This document shows positions 53,806 to 64,000 of a stretch of 64,000 nt of DNA, one piece after another. A program made the translations under genes and the position numbers. This DNA comes from Hordeum vulgare subsp. vulgare (taxonomy: Eukaryota > Streptophyta > Magnoliopsida > Poales > Poaceae), in assembly GCF_904849725.1 (NCBI RefSeq), contig NC_058522.1:433843529-433907528 (forward strand), read 5' to 3'. Position 1 is the first letter of the stretch; each line of letters starts with the position of its first letter. The notes beneath the pieces were generated by a model. That model saw only the letters and a program-made list of their open reading frames with translations. It was not told the DNA's origin and did not search any database.

Positions 53806-55268
53806 TAGCTCGAACTAGAGAGGACTCGACCATCAGACCCATCAACAGACTCCTCATCAACATCATCTTATGTCTCCTCACCAGACTCCTGGTCTGACTC
53901 AGCCCACTAAAGATTGTCCTTTTGCATCCACGCAGCCTCAGGAGTGATGTATTTATCACGCCCGCTGGAGATGTGCATGTCGAGCTTCTCATTATTAGCT
54001 TGTCACGCTGACGGCTCTCCTTCTGAGCAACATGCGCCATGTACTGCCCCTGCGCCTACATGCAGAACAAGGTCTTCATCTCACCCGTGCACTTCTTGGT
54101 CCACGATTGTTCGACACAGGAAGGCACACATGACTCTAGAACGGCCTCATCCTCAGCCGCAGCCTCATCCTCATCTGAATCCCTAGCAGCAGGTGTAGTG
54201 GTAGTATTGGCCCATTTATTCTTCTGTCACAGCTTGATAGGCTCATGGAGAATCCACATAGGAGCATGTAACTCAATAGGTGGGAGGGCCTTCGCCCACT
54301 TCTTCTTGATCAGGTAAACACAGATAAGAGCCGTAGATTGGCACCTTACGGTGGAAGGCTGTTGAGTGAAGCTCGCTCCACACGACGTGAGATACATCAA
54401 GTGGTACAGAGGAACGAGTCTTCCCTTTCTGACACATCATAAGCATATCCAGCAGGTATCAATGCACCTGTTCCTTGTTGCCAACGTGCAGAAACAGTGC
54501 GTTGCAAAATATACGATGCATGACATCAAGGAATGGGTTCATAACATGGGAGACTTCACCAGATGGGGATTCCTTCACAATATAGTACGACAACAACTTC
54601 TCCTTAGCTGTAGCAGAAGGCTTAGCATGTGGGTGCAAGCCAACTGAGTGCTCAAGCCCCTCATCATGGACGTGCAGAAGGTCCATGAAATCCTTCCACG
54701 TACCAAATAATTGTTCCCCATTTGTCATCCAGGTCATGGTGTGGTCGGCATCAGGGTGAAAGTCGATAGTAGCAAAGAACTGTGCCACTATATGAGGATC
54801 AAAATCATGATGAAATGTGATGAGCTCCTCAATCTGAAGCTGTTCCACCATGGCCAAAGCTTGACCAAAATATGCAGGGTCCTTCTTCAGATTGTTCATA
54901 TCAATCCATTTGACAGGTACATATATATTCTTATTTGTCTTCATCACATCCTCATAAATAAGAAACTGCTCCTTAGACCGGAACATGTCACCTCCAAGGA
55001 ACTGAACCCTATCGATGTCATAGGGGTTGACCTTTCGACGAAGCTGAAACTCTACCAGTGGTATAGCACCCTGATCAACATAATTCTTGTTCTTGTGAGC
55101 AATCTTCTTAAAATTGCACTTCGAAGCCCGCGATCCCTTGGGAATATCTGAAGAACTAGGTCGCTTGGAACTGGCATCACGAGGAGGATTAGAGCGCCAG
55201 GAGCCACCACCTATATCTTGCAAACGCAAACACAACAGAATGACAAAAGAAGTCAAGGCAAAGAACAA
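53806..55268 (-). pseudogene. Sirevirus I env-like ORF
   Basis: The best open block is 55268-54459. The first residues (MFFALTSFVILLCLRLQD) may be intron read-through, since the minus strand has a T-rich stretch ending TTTGCAAG before GGGSWRSNPPRDASSKRPSSS. Basic N-terminal region (KCNFKKIAHKNKN), then a globular part (GAIPLVEFQLRRKVNPYDID, QFFATIDFHPDADH, WMTNGEQLFGTWKDF) that aligns with the ORF of Sirevirus II at 25651 and 24063. After a stop at 54459 the frame decays; an acidic tail (ESGEET, DDVDEES) is still recognisable near 53830-53880. Sireviruses are known to carry an env-like gene after pol with weak evidence for an envelope role. No membrane helix other than the doubtful first residues. 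Confidence 0.62.
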
Positions 55269-55324
55269 AGCAAATCAGAAAATCCCAGAAAAAGGAGTGT
55301 TCGAAGGATAAAACATGTGTGCTC

Positions 55325-56045
55325 GGGGAATGGCAGTAGTACTGCTGCTCAAGCGGTAGTAAAACTTTACTACCGCCATGATAGCGGTAATACCGTGTAA
55401 ACAACGATAGTACCGCTGCTCGAGTGTTATTAAAGTTTTGCTATCGCTCCATAGCGGTAGTACTGCTCTAGGAGGAGCCGTAGTACCGCACGGGCAATGA
55501 AGTGCGAGATCTAACAAGAAACTTGCAGATCCGGTACTACCAGAGACCCAAACCCACATCGTGCACCCTACACAGAAAGTTCTACCACACAAGAACTCCT
55601 CAACCCTCCTACAATGAAGAGATGGTGCCATGATATGAATTACGAACATACATGCCCCTAACCCTAGATTCAACAAAAACGAGCTAAAACGAAGGGGAGA
55701 AGGGGCAGTACCGACGTCCATGGCACGAGGGAGAGGATCGCACCAAACTGAATCGGAGGAGAGTGGTCGGAGAAGGAGATCTGGCGAGTCCCTCCGGCAG
55801 CGTCTCAAGAGAAGAGAGAGAGAAAAGGGGAGAGCCACGAGATGAATGGGTATGGGGAGAAAGAACTGCTCCCTACCCTAAAATAACCCCCTGCGGCCCT
55901 GGCGTCATGGTAGTACCGCAGTCATCGCGGTAGTACCTCTTGGCCAGCGGTAGTAAAATTTTACTACCCTAGCGGAGCGGCAGTACCGCTCGTCCAGCGG
56001 CAGTAAAATTTTAATGTCGTGCTGGGAGCGGTAGTACCGTGCCCC
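55325..56045. repeat. CGGTAGTACCG palindrome array (Sirevirus I post-pol spacer)
   Basis: At least eight palindromes with core CGGTAGTACCG or the long form GGTAGTAAAATTTTACTACC (55949-55968, perfect 20-base palindrome). A 24-base near-perfect one lies at 55353-55376. GCGGTAGTACCGT is at 56028-56040. The array sits between pol and the env-like ORF, the same place as the TCGGT array in Sirevirus II. Confidence 0.88.
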
Positions 56046-56478
56046 TTTTGACAAAAACATCTGGAAACTTTGCCCTCCTTTAAAGAAAACACTTTGAACC
56101 TTGCGAAGGAAGACAAAAAACAAAGGAAAACCCGAGTGAAGATAAAAAAAGACATGCACGCACTTGAACACAGAACCGAATCTTCTGACGAAGAGAGGAC
56201 GGTGGCCGGAGCCATCAATGTTTGAGACAAATGGTATGACACCACGAAGTATTATCCTTGGGTTCATGACCACATCTCGTCTTCGAAGCACAAGTTCCAT
56301 CAACAATTTCTAATGTGAAAGACGTTACCAATTTATGCATTATGGGGGGAGGGAAAGTTTATTGAGAGAACAAACTCCCCCTATGGCCATGCCTACACTT
56401 AGAGCAAAATCTAATGATGAGTGAGGTGTGATGTGTGATGTGCCTAGTGTCAGTCCACTTTACCTGAATAAATGATAT
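56046..56478 (-). other. Sirevirus I spacer after pol
   Basis: Non-coding apart from small accidental ORFs. Minus-strand ATAGGGGGAGTTTG at 56370-56383 is a polypurine block like those after pol in Sirevirus II. Confidence 0.55.
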
Positions 56479-58011
56479 TTAGCTCATGCCTTTCGCGCGA
56501 AACCTTGCTTCGTCTAGAGGTTTGGTGAAAATATTTGCCAGTTCCTCTTGAGTGTTGATGAAGAGGACCTCAATATCTCCTTGCTTGATATTATCTCGAA
56601 TGAAATAATGACAGATATCAATATGCTTGGTCTTGTTATGTTGCACCAGATTGAGAGATATCTTGATGGCACTTACATTGTCACAAAGAAGAGGCACTAT
56701 GTCACAAGTGACACCGTAATCCTTTAAAGTTTGCATCATCCATAATAATTGAGAACAACAACTTGCGACAGCTACATACTCAGCTTTGGTGGAGCAAAAT
56801 GACACATAGTTTTGTTTCCTCGAAGACCAACTTACCAAAGAGCAACCAAGGAATTGGCATCCTCCAGAAGTTGACTTCCTACCTACACAATCTCAAGCCC
56901 AATACGATTCAGACTAACCTACAAAACTAAAGCTTGCTCCTTTGGGGTACCATAAGCCAAAGTTTGGGGTATGAGCCAAATATCGAAAGATTCGTTTGAC
57001 TGCCGCATAGTGGCTTTCCTTTGGTGTAGATTGAAACCATGCACAAATTCCCACACTCAACATGATATCTGGTCTAGATGTAGAAAGGTAAAGCAAGGAT
57101 CCAATCATGGAGCGATATACCTTTTGATCCACTACTTTACCATTGGGATCATTGTCAAGATTGCATTTGGTTGTCATGGGAAATTTGACCGTCTTGACGT
57201 CCTCGAGATCGAACTTCTTGACCATGTCTTGAGTGTACTTGGCTGTTTGATGAATGTTCCTTCTCTTCCTTGTTTGATTTCAAACGTGAGAAAGAACTTC
57301 AACTCTCCCATCATAGACATCTGAAACTTCTTGGTCATTTGTGCAGCAAACTCTTCATTGAAATATTCGTTAGGAGAACCAAAAATAATATCATAAACAT
57401 ATACTTGGCATATGAGAAAATCCCCTTTAAACTTTTTGGTAAAAAGAGCGGGATCAATTTTCCCTATTTCAAACCCATGATCTTGCAACAACTCACTAAG
57501 GTACTCATACCATGCACGTGGGGCTTGTTTAAGGCCATAGAGTGCCTTCTTGAGTGTATACATGAGTGGGGAACTTGGGATCCTCAAATCCCGAGGGTTG
57601 TTTTACATATACCAACTCATTTAAAGGACCATTAAGAAAATCACTCTTCACATCCATTTGTTGCAATTTAAAGTCATGATGAGAATAAAATGCAAGCAAC
57701 ACGCGAATAGATTCAAGACGAGCAACATGAGCAAAGGTTTTACCGTAGTCGATACCCTCGACTTGGCAGTAGCATTGAGACACCAGTCTTGCCTTGTTTC
57801 GAATGACAACACCATTAGCATCCTGCATGTTCTTAAAGATCCATTTGGTTCCAATGACATTATGTTCCTCTGTTGGCCTTGGCACTAATTCCCAAACTTG
57901 ATTACGCTTGAAGTTGTTAAGTTCATCATGCATGGCATCAAGCCAATCCTCATCATCAAACGCATCATGTAACTTTTGGGGTTCAACACACGAAACAAAA
58001 GCGTGAAGCAA
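56479..58011 (-). pseudogene. pol: Sirevirus I reverse transcriptase and RNase H
   Basis: Copia-type RT starts near 58011 (DAFDDEDWLDAMHDELNNF, WELVPRPTEEHNVIGTKWIF) and continues with QQMDVKSDFLNGPLNE (A to D change in the usual MDVKSAFLNG). A frameshift at about 57590 leads to LKKALYGLKQAPRAWYEYL. The catalytic motif reads VYVYDIIFG, that is, YVDD with the first aspartate replaced by tyrosine. Another frameshift leads to the 57225 block (DQKVYRSMIGSLLYLSTSRPD) and RNase H (56838 down: VSWSSRKQNYVSFCSTKAEY, LLCDNVSAIKI, KHIDICHYFIRDNI) to FTKPLDEARF. It is inactive by both catalytic change and frameshifts. Confidence 0.92.
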
Positions 58012-58083
58012 ACAAAAGTTTGATAATTATTGACAAGTGGTTACCCCCTTATTGAAGCTTCCAAGAACATTCTTGAAGATATG

Positions 58084-59798
58084 TTATCGAACCCGGACCT
58101 TGTTAGCAATCTTGGTAGTGCGGCGCTTCAAGACTTCCCTACTTGAGAATTTATGAGTTTCTTCTTGAACATCTTGAACACCGTATTGAGATTCCTCACT
58201 AGTTTTCCCTTGATCTTGTGGTTGCGCTTGATCTTGAGAAAACTTGGAGTCTTGAGTATGATCTTGGACATCATTTGGTGCACCACCATCTTCACGAGGT
58301 TGATCGTGTCCTTGAGCTTGTACATCAGGTTGAGGGCCTTCCCTTTGTTCTTGAGAAGCACGTGGATCTAGCGACAGTGATGGCTCCACTTGAGTAGAGC
58401 ATTGTCCTTCTCCTTCAACCACAAGGGGCTCCTCAACGGGGAGTATTTGACCAATCCCCATTCTTCTTATGGCTTGAGGAGGAATTTCATCACCTACATC
58501 AGAAAGATCACTTTGATCCACTTGGTAGCCATTATTCTCATCAAACTCTACGTTACACGTCTCCTCAATGAGTATGATGGACTTGTTGAGAACATGGTAA
58601 GCATGAGAGTTTGTAGCATAACCAACAAATATGCCCTCCTGAGCTTTAGCTTCGAATTTAGACAAATGAATACTTTTCTTGAGTATGAAACACTTACAAC
58701 CGAACACCGAGAAGAAATTGAGATTGGGCTTGTTCCCGGTAAGAATCTTATATGGAGTCTTGTTCAACCCTTTGCGAAGGTAGAGCCGATTGGATGCATG
58801 CCATGAGGTGCTAATGGCTTCGGCCCAAAAGTTGTACGGAGATTTGAACTCCGCCATCATGGTTCTTGTCGCGTCCATCAACGTTCGGTTCTTCCTCTCC
58901 GCCACACCATTCTGTTGGGGGTATAGGGTGCTGAATATTGATGCTTGATCCCCTCGCCACTAAGGAACTCATTCAAGGTGTAATTCTTGAACTCGGTGCC
59001 ATTGTCACTTTTAATCATCAATATCTTTGCTTCATGTTGAAGTTGAGCTTGATTAGCAAAGTCGATGACAGTTTGTTGAGTCTCATTCTTCCTATTGAAG
59101 AAGTATACCCAAGTGTATCTTGAATAGTCATCCACAATCACCAAGCAATACTTTCTTCCCTAAAGATTATCAAAAGATGACGGACCAAAGAGATCCATGT
59201 GAAGGAGCTCCAAAGGCCTTTTAGAGTAGATGATAGTTGTGGACCAGTGAGTTGTTTCATGAAGCTTTCCTTCAATACAAGCACTGTAAGCACGGTCTCT
59301 GGCAAAACTCACATTTGTTAGTGCCCGAACATGGTCCCCTTTGAGGATACTTTGCAAAGATCTCATATTGACATGAGCAGTGCGGCGATGCCACAGCCAA
59401 CCCACATCAACTTTAGCCATTAGACATGTCGTGATTTTAGTAGTTCGCTCCGAAAAGTTCACCACATAGAAACCGTTCTCAACATGTCCAACAAAGGCTA
59501 CTTTAAGAGTCTTTCTCTACAAAAGGCCCATGGTCTCAAGATTAAAGAATGTGGCAAAGCCCATAATTGCAAGCTAATGAACAGAAAGCAAATAGTATGC
59601 AAGGGACTCAACAAGCATGACCTTCTCTATAGATAAATCTTGAGAGATTTCCACCTTGCCAAAACCCATTACCTTAGAAGTTGAGGCGTCAAAAATTTGG
59701 ACATGGGTGGGCATAGATGGAATTGGATGCATATCCACCACCAAGTCCTTGCTTCCGGTCATATGATTTGTGGCTCCACTATCGAGCAACCATGACAC
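58084..59798 (-). pseudogene. pol: Sirevirus I protease and integrase
   Basis: Begins at 59798 with the protease motif SWLLDSGATNHMTG. The zinc-binding domain of integrase follows at about 59400 (WLWHRRTAHVNMRSLQSIL, then CIEGKLHE). The core shows D in LLHMDLFGPSSF, D in MIKSDNGTEFKNY and, across a stop and frameshift near 58900, E in AERKNRTLMDATRTMM, with NFWAEAISTSWHASNRLYL after it. Stops after VHQL-type sequence (59574), SSFDNL (59160) and NRMV break it. The C-terminal 90 residues (58300-58090) are glutamine- and aspartate-rich (SKFSQDQAQPQDQGKTSEES), a linker before RT. The integrase sets target choice in intact relatives. Confidence 0.9.
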
Positions 59799-59816
59799 TC
59801 CACCGGAAGCAAATTC

Positions 59817-61206
59817 CTACAAGAGATCAGTGCTTGGATTTAGGTACCATTTTTGAATGGGTCCTTTGATGTTAGAAACAAGGGTCTTAGGAACCCAAAT
59901 AGCCCATTCAATGTACTCATAATAGGAACCATCAAATTTGGCATAAACATGCCCATCACTAGCACGACATAAAACATAAGAGGGGTTAAAATCAGCGCCA
60001 GTGTCGGTGGAGGTGGTTTTGCCCTTCTTGGCATTGTCACCCCCTTCCTTGTTCTTCATCTTCTTATGAGTAATCTCACCCTCTTTGACAAAGATGTCCT
60101 TGGGTGGGGAAGATAACTTGGGTGCAAACCCAAGTCCCTTCTTTCCTACAACTTCCTTTTGATTACTCAAAAGGTCATTTAGGTTCTTCTCTCCTTGGAT
60201 GCATGTCACAAGACCCTTTTCAAGTTGTTCTTTCAACTTGGCATTCTCCTCCACAAGATGCACATGCTCACAACAAGGTTTAGTAGCACAAGCATTATCA
60301 ATAAGAACAAAAGGAGGACAAGTAGAAATCTCCTTGGTTAGTTTTACTTGGAGTTGATCGTGAGACTCCTTAAGAGAGAGAGGAGCACCTTTCAAGACCT
60401 TGTGAACCTTGTCAAGTGTGTCAAACTCTTCCTTGAGTCTATCATGGCCTACCCCAAGTGCAACTTTCTCGGATTTAAGCACGCGAGTAAGAACAATAGC
60501 ATGATCAAGATCTTTTTGCAATTTAGCATGATCAATGGTGTGTGACTCCTCAAGAGCCAAACGAAGACCACACTCTTCTTCTAGAGAAATGGATAGTGCT
60601 GCTATCTCATCAGCGTAATCATGACTATGTTCTTGCAACTTGCAGATTGTATTCTCATGAGTCCCAATGAGATCATTGTCCTCACCAAGTTGTTTCAAAA
60701 GAGCAACAAAGTGCTTCTTGGTTTCACCGTTGATCTTACAAAGGAATTTGTCAAACTCACTCTCATCAAGCTCCACTACCTCACTATTATCAACACAGTC
60801 TAACAAAGAAGGAGAGGTAGCGAGAGTGGTCTTGATGTCGGGGTTACCTTATTGATACCCTTAGCCATGGGGCACTTGGCGATGTGGTTCTCGTTGGTGG
60901 GGCCGAAGAGAGACACCTTGGGGGAGGAAGTGGCAATGACCACAGTAGCCGTTGCCATCCCCTCACGACCTGTATCATCTTTGGCATCATCGGAGGGGTA
61001 CTCTTCATTGGCTACCAAACCCCATGGAGGAGTCTTCTTGGTAAAGGTGTTCTTGCTTGGGAAGGACTTGGCTTTGTCCTTGTGAATGAGCTTGCTCCCA
61101 TTGTCTTCCCTCTTCTCATAAGGGCAATCTACCACAAAGTGACTTATATTGCCGCATTTTTAGCATGTACGAACACGTTGCTTGTTCTTGGACCCACTTG
61201 AGTTAT
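59817..61206 (-). pseudogene. gag: Sirevirus I gag with zinc knuckle and coiled coil
   Basis: The visible part begins at the Z insertion. First a CCHC zinc knuckle, 61165-61120, reading C-stop-KCGNISHFVVDC, where the codon after the first cysteine is TAA. Then a linker (KAKSFPSKNTFTKKTPPWG), a frameshift near 60800, and an intact 329-residue block (60806-59817). Much of that block (CKLQEHSHDYADEIAALSIS, LEEECGLRLALEES, KLQKDLDHAIVLTRVLKSEK) has strong heptad character, the coiled-coil region typical of Sirevirus gag C-termini. It ends with a basic region (KKMKNKEGGDNAKKGK) and YVLCRASDGHVYAKF. The N-terminal capsid part lies beyond Z. Confidence 0.82.
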
Positions 61207-62799
61207 TGATACGTCTCAAACGTATCTATAATTTTTGATGGTTTCACGCGGTTATCTTGTCAAGTTTGGATGTTTTGTTTACCTATTATATCTTTTTGGG
61301 GACTAACTTATTAACTCCGTGCCAAGCGCCAATTCCTGTTTTTCTGTGTTTTTGACTCTTTTCAGATCTAATTTTGGAACGGAGTCCAAACGAAATAATT
61401 CTTTCGTGATTATTTGTTATGGAAAGTATCAAAAATATCGGAAGAAAAAATACCGGAGGGGGCCACGAGGGCGCCACAAGCCCTGTCGCCGCGCCCCCCC
61501 TAGGTCACGCCAACCAAGCTTGTGGGCCCCTCGGGGCCCACTTGATGCAACTCCACCGCCATATGGTCCTATAAATTCAGAAACCTCCAGAAAGAAACAA
61601 AGATCGGGAGTTCCGCCGCTGCAAGTTCCTGTTTCCGCGAGATCTCATCTGGAGACCCTTCCCGGTGCCCTGCCGGAGGGGACTTTGGAGTTGGAGGGCC
61701 TCTTCATCAACATCATCGCCCCTCCAATGACTCGTGAGTAGTTCACTTCAGACCCACGGGTCTGTAGTTAGTAGCTAGATGGCTTCTTCTCTCTCTTGGA
61801 TCTTCAATACAAAGTTCTCCATGATCTTCATGGAGATCTATCCGATGTAATCCTCTTTGCGGTGTGTTTGTCGAGATCCGATGAATTGTGGATTTGTGAT
61901 CAGATTATCTATGATATATATTTGAGTCTTTGCTGATTTCTAATATGCATGAATTGTTATCCTTGTAAGTCTCTCCGAGTCTTGGGTTTTGTTTGGCCAA
62001 CTAGAGCTATGATTCTTGCAATGGGAGAAATGCTTGGTTTTGGGTTCTTACTGTGTGGTGACCTTTCCCAGTGACAGTAGGGGAAGCAAGGCACACATCA
62101 TGTAGTTGCCATCAAGGGTAACAAGGTGGGCTTTATCGTAGATATGAGATTGTCCATCTACATCATGTCATCTTGCTTAAGGCGTTACATCTTTTTTTTG
62201 GACTTAATACACTAGATGCATGCTGGATAGCGGTCGACGTGTGGAGTAATAGTAGTAGATGAAGAAAGTATCGGTCTACTTGTTTTGGACGTGATGCCTA
62301 TAGATATAATCATTGCCATAGATATCGTCACGACTTTGCGTGGTTCTATCAATTGCTCGACAGTAATTCGTTCACCCACCGTCTACTTGATTTCATGAGA
62401 GAAGCCACTAGTGAACACTACGGCCCCCGTGTCTATTCACACCCATCGTTTACACCTCCGCTTTTACTTTCGTTTGTTACTTTGTTGCTTTCAGTTCTTA
62501 CTTGGCAAACAATCTGTAAGGGATTGACAACCCCTTCATAGCGTTGGGAGCAAGCTCTTTGTGTTTGTGCACGCACTTGTGATACTCCTTCACTGGATCG
62601 ATACCTTGGTTCTCAAAACTAAGGGAAATACTTACCGCCGCTATGCTACATCACCCTTTCCGCTTCGAGGGAACACCAACACAAGGCTCCAAGGCCACGG
62701 GGGCATCCTTTGCATATTTTCCTAGGAAGTCCCTAAGGCATAGCCGGTGGAGCAGGATTCCTGGCGGCGTACCAGGGAAGCTCTGTTGTCGCACTAGCA
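61207..62799 (+). repeat. 5' LTR of element Z (1593 bp)
   Basis: Starts TGATACGTCTCAAACG and ends GCACTAGCA. GC-rich inverted repeat around 61470-61525 (GCCACAAGCC facing GCTTGTGGGC). Near-identical to 9797-11366 of A over long stretches, for example around 61660-61800. Confidence 0.9.
61570..61576 (+). promoter_or_regulatory. TATA box candidate in Z LTR
   Basis: TATAAAT within GGTCCTATAAATTCAG, directly after the GC-rich inverted repeat, as in element A. Confidence 0.55.
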
Positions 62800-62810
62800 A
62801 GAAGAATTTC

Positions 62811-62828
62811 TGGCGCCGTTGCCGGGAA
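62811..62828 (+). other. Primer-binding site of element Z (tRNA-Asp type)
   Basis: TGGCGCCGTTGCCGGGAA, one mismatch to the tRNA-Asp complement, 11 bases after the LTR end. Confidence 0.92.
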
Positions 62829-63029
62829 AGGAGAGATCTATCCAAGTAGGTCTCACAAACTTATCTCTTGCATTTACTTTTTTGCCAGTTGCCTCTCGTT
62901 TTTCTCTCCCCCAATTCACATTTTCCGTTTTCCTTTGCCTTTCTCCTTTGCCGTTTTCTTTTCCCTTTGTCGTTTTCCTTTGCCGGTTTTCTTGCTTGCT
63001 TGTGTGCTTGTTTGTTTGTTGAAGTCATC

Positions 63030-64000
63030 ATGGCTGAAAACACCAAACTTTGCGACTTCTCGATCACTAATAATAATGATTTTATTAGTACTCCAATTGC
63101 TCCCGCCACTAGTGCGGAATCGTATGAAATCAACGCAGCTTTGCTGAATCTTGTTATGAAAGAGCAATTCTCTGGCATTCCTAGTGAAGATGCCGCATCC
63201 CATCCCAATACCTTTGCGATATGTAAAAGAAAAGAGATGTGGATAATGACGTGATTAAGTTGAAACTTTTTCCTTCCTCGTTGCGAGATCGCGCAAAAAC
63301 TTGGTTTTCTTCTTTGCCTAAAAATAGTATCGATTCTTGGGATAAGTGCAAAGATGCTTACATATCCAAGTATTTTCCGCCGGCTAAGATCATCTCCTTA
63401 CGTAACGATGTCAGGAATTTCAAGCAACCTGATCATGAACACGTTGCACAATCTTGGGAGAGGATGAAGCTTATGATTAGAAATTGTCCCGCTCATGGCT
63501 TGAGTTTGTGGATGATTATACAAATCTTTTACGCTGGTTTGAATTTCGCTTATTGCAATATCTTGGACTCCGCCTTAGGTGGAACGTTCATGGAAATCAC
63601 GTTAGGAGACGCTACAAAACTCCTAGACAATATCATGACCAACTAGTCTCAGTGGCATACTAAAAGGTCACCTGCTAGCAAAAAGGTACACGCTATAGAA
63701 GAAATTAACTCGCTTAGTGCTAAGATGGACGAGTTGATGAATTTCGTTGCTAGTAGAAACGCTCCTTTAGATCCTAATGACATGCTACTATCTTCCTTGA
63801 TTGAGAGTAGCAACGCTAGTTTGGACGTTAATTTTGTTGGTAGGAACAATTTTGGCAACAACAATGCTTTTAGAGGAAACTATGTTCCTAGGCCTTTTCC
63901 TAGTAACTCCTCTAACAATTATGGCAATTCCTACAACAACACTTATGGAAATCAAAACAAATTACCCTCTGATTTAGAGAGTAATATCAAAGAGTTCATC
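63030..64000 (+). pseudogene. gag: Element Z gag (runs off the window)
   Basis: Starts at ATG 63030 (MAENTKLCDFSITNNNDF), the usual first codon after the leader. A frameshift near 63235 leads into the capsid domain (63239-63646): KLKLFPSSLRDRAKTWFSSLP, YISKYFPPAKIISLRNDV, VAQSWERMKLMIRNCPAHG, IIQIFYAGLNFAYCNILDSA. A TAG at 63644-63646 replaces a tyrosine-type codon in NIMTN-stop-SQWH. The same frame then stays open to 64000 through a linker (ISLRN-type ends, KKVHAIEEINSLSAKMDEL) and an asparagine/glycine-rich stretch (NNFGNNNAFRGNYVPRPF). One indel and one stop, so only lightly damaged. No zinc knuckle within the window. Confidence 0.87.

Larger units (their letters stand above)
28032..61206 (-). 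mobile_element. Sirevirus-like Copia I, host of F, H and Z
   Basis: Minus-strand Copia element with a Sirevirus layout: coiled-coil gag (61206-59817), pol in protease-integrase-RT-RNase H order (59798-56479), a palindrome-rich spacer, an env-like ORF (55268 to about 53800), multiple GGGGGAG tracts, PPT and 3' LTR. The 3' LTR starts TGTTAGGCCA at 53290 and ends at 28032 (GATCATTTCA). It is split into three pieces by H and F and sums to about 1.29 kb. The 5' end of gag is cut by Z, so the 5' LTR is beyond the window. It is inserted in Sirevirus II at 28031. Pol has many stops and frameshifts. Confidence 0.82.
61207..64000 (+). mobile_element. Element Z: Athila-type Gypsy (Sabrina-like), 5' part
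   Basis: Plus-strand element inserted in the gag of Sirevirus I; target duplication would be 61202-61206 (gttat). It has a 5' LTR 61207-62799, PBS 62811-62828, a 200-base leader and gag running to the window edge. LTR and leader match element A closely, but gag is of the autonomous type (like B and H). The name Sabrina-like is from memory of LTR start, length and PBS, not from a search. Confidence 0.88.

Noticed and set aside
55325..56045. CRISPR-like repeated palindromes
   Set aside because: Repeat spacing is irregular, no unique spacers of constant length, and the setting is a plant retrotransposon.

Overview
The window is intergenic DNA from a large grass genome, almost certainly Triticeae (wheat, Aegilops, barley or rye). 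The best diagnostic is a BARE/Angela/WIS-type Copia LTR of about 1.8 kb at 7327-9147, starting TGTTGGAATTATGCCC and ending ACGTTCCCCAACA on the minus strand, with its gag and pol beside it. I see no host gene, no tRNA or rRNA gene and no CRISPR array. Almost every base belongs to nested LTR retrotransposons. Family names come from recognised sequence features, not a database search.

Layout from oldest to youngest. The base layer is a Sirevirus-like Copia (II, minus strand), of which only the region 3' of pol with an env-like ORF is visible (23336-28031, interrupted). A probable Gypsy LTR element (D, right end 23335) sits in its left part and the solo LTR E (24064-25645) in its ORF. D contains solo LTR C (20913-22467) and the Athila-type element B (right end 20794). 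B's 5' LTR contains element A (minus, 9399-11366). A's gag contains X1 (9148-9398), X1 contains the BARE-type Copia (2660-9147), and the BARE pol contains a second X copy, X2 (1-2659). Left ends of this chain lie outside the window.

A second Sirevirus-like Copia (I, minus) spans 28032-61206. Its 3' LTR is split by two intact Athila-type elements, F (28152-41930, TSD gcaac) and H (42547-52725, TSD ccccc). F itself contains G (30381-37014, TSD tgggg). The gag of I is interrupted by element Z (61207 to the window end).

The Athila-type elements share a primer-binding site matching the 3' end of tRNA-Asp. H carries the full set gag, protease, reverse transcriptase, RNase H and integrase, all broken. 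B has gag and protease but no reverse transcriptase or integrase. F and G are shorter, non-autonomous-looking forms. B and H each carry an extra ORF in the env position, and both ORFs are preceded by a stretch that resembles the element's own LTR U3. That module, recurring AAGCTTGGGG polypurine motifs, LTR/gag module swapping between A, F and Z, and the palindrome arrays of the two Sireviruses are the parts most worth following up.
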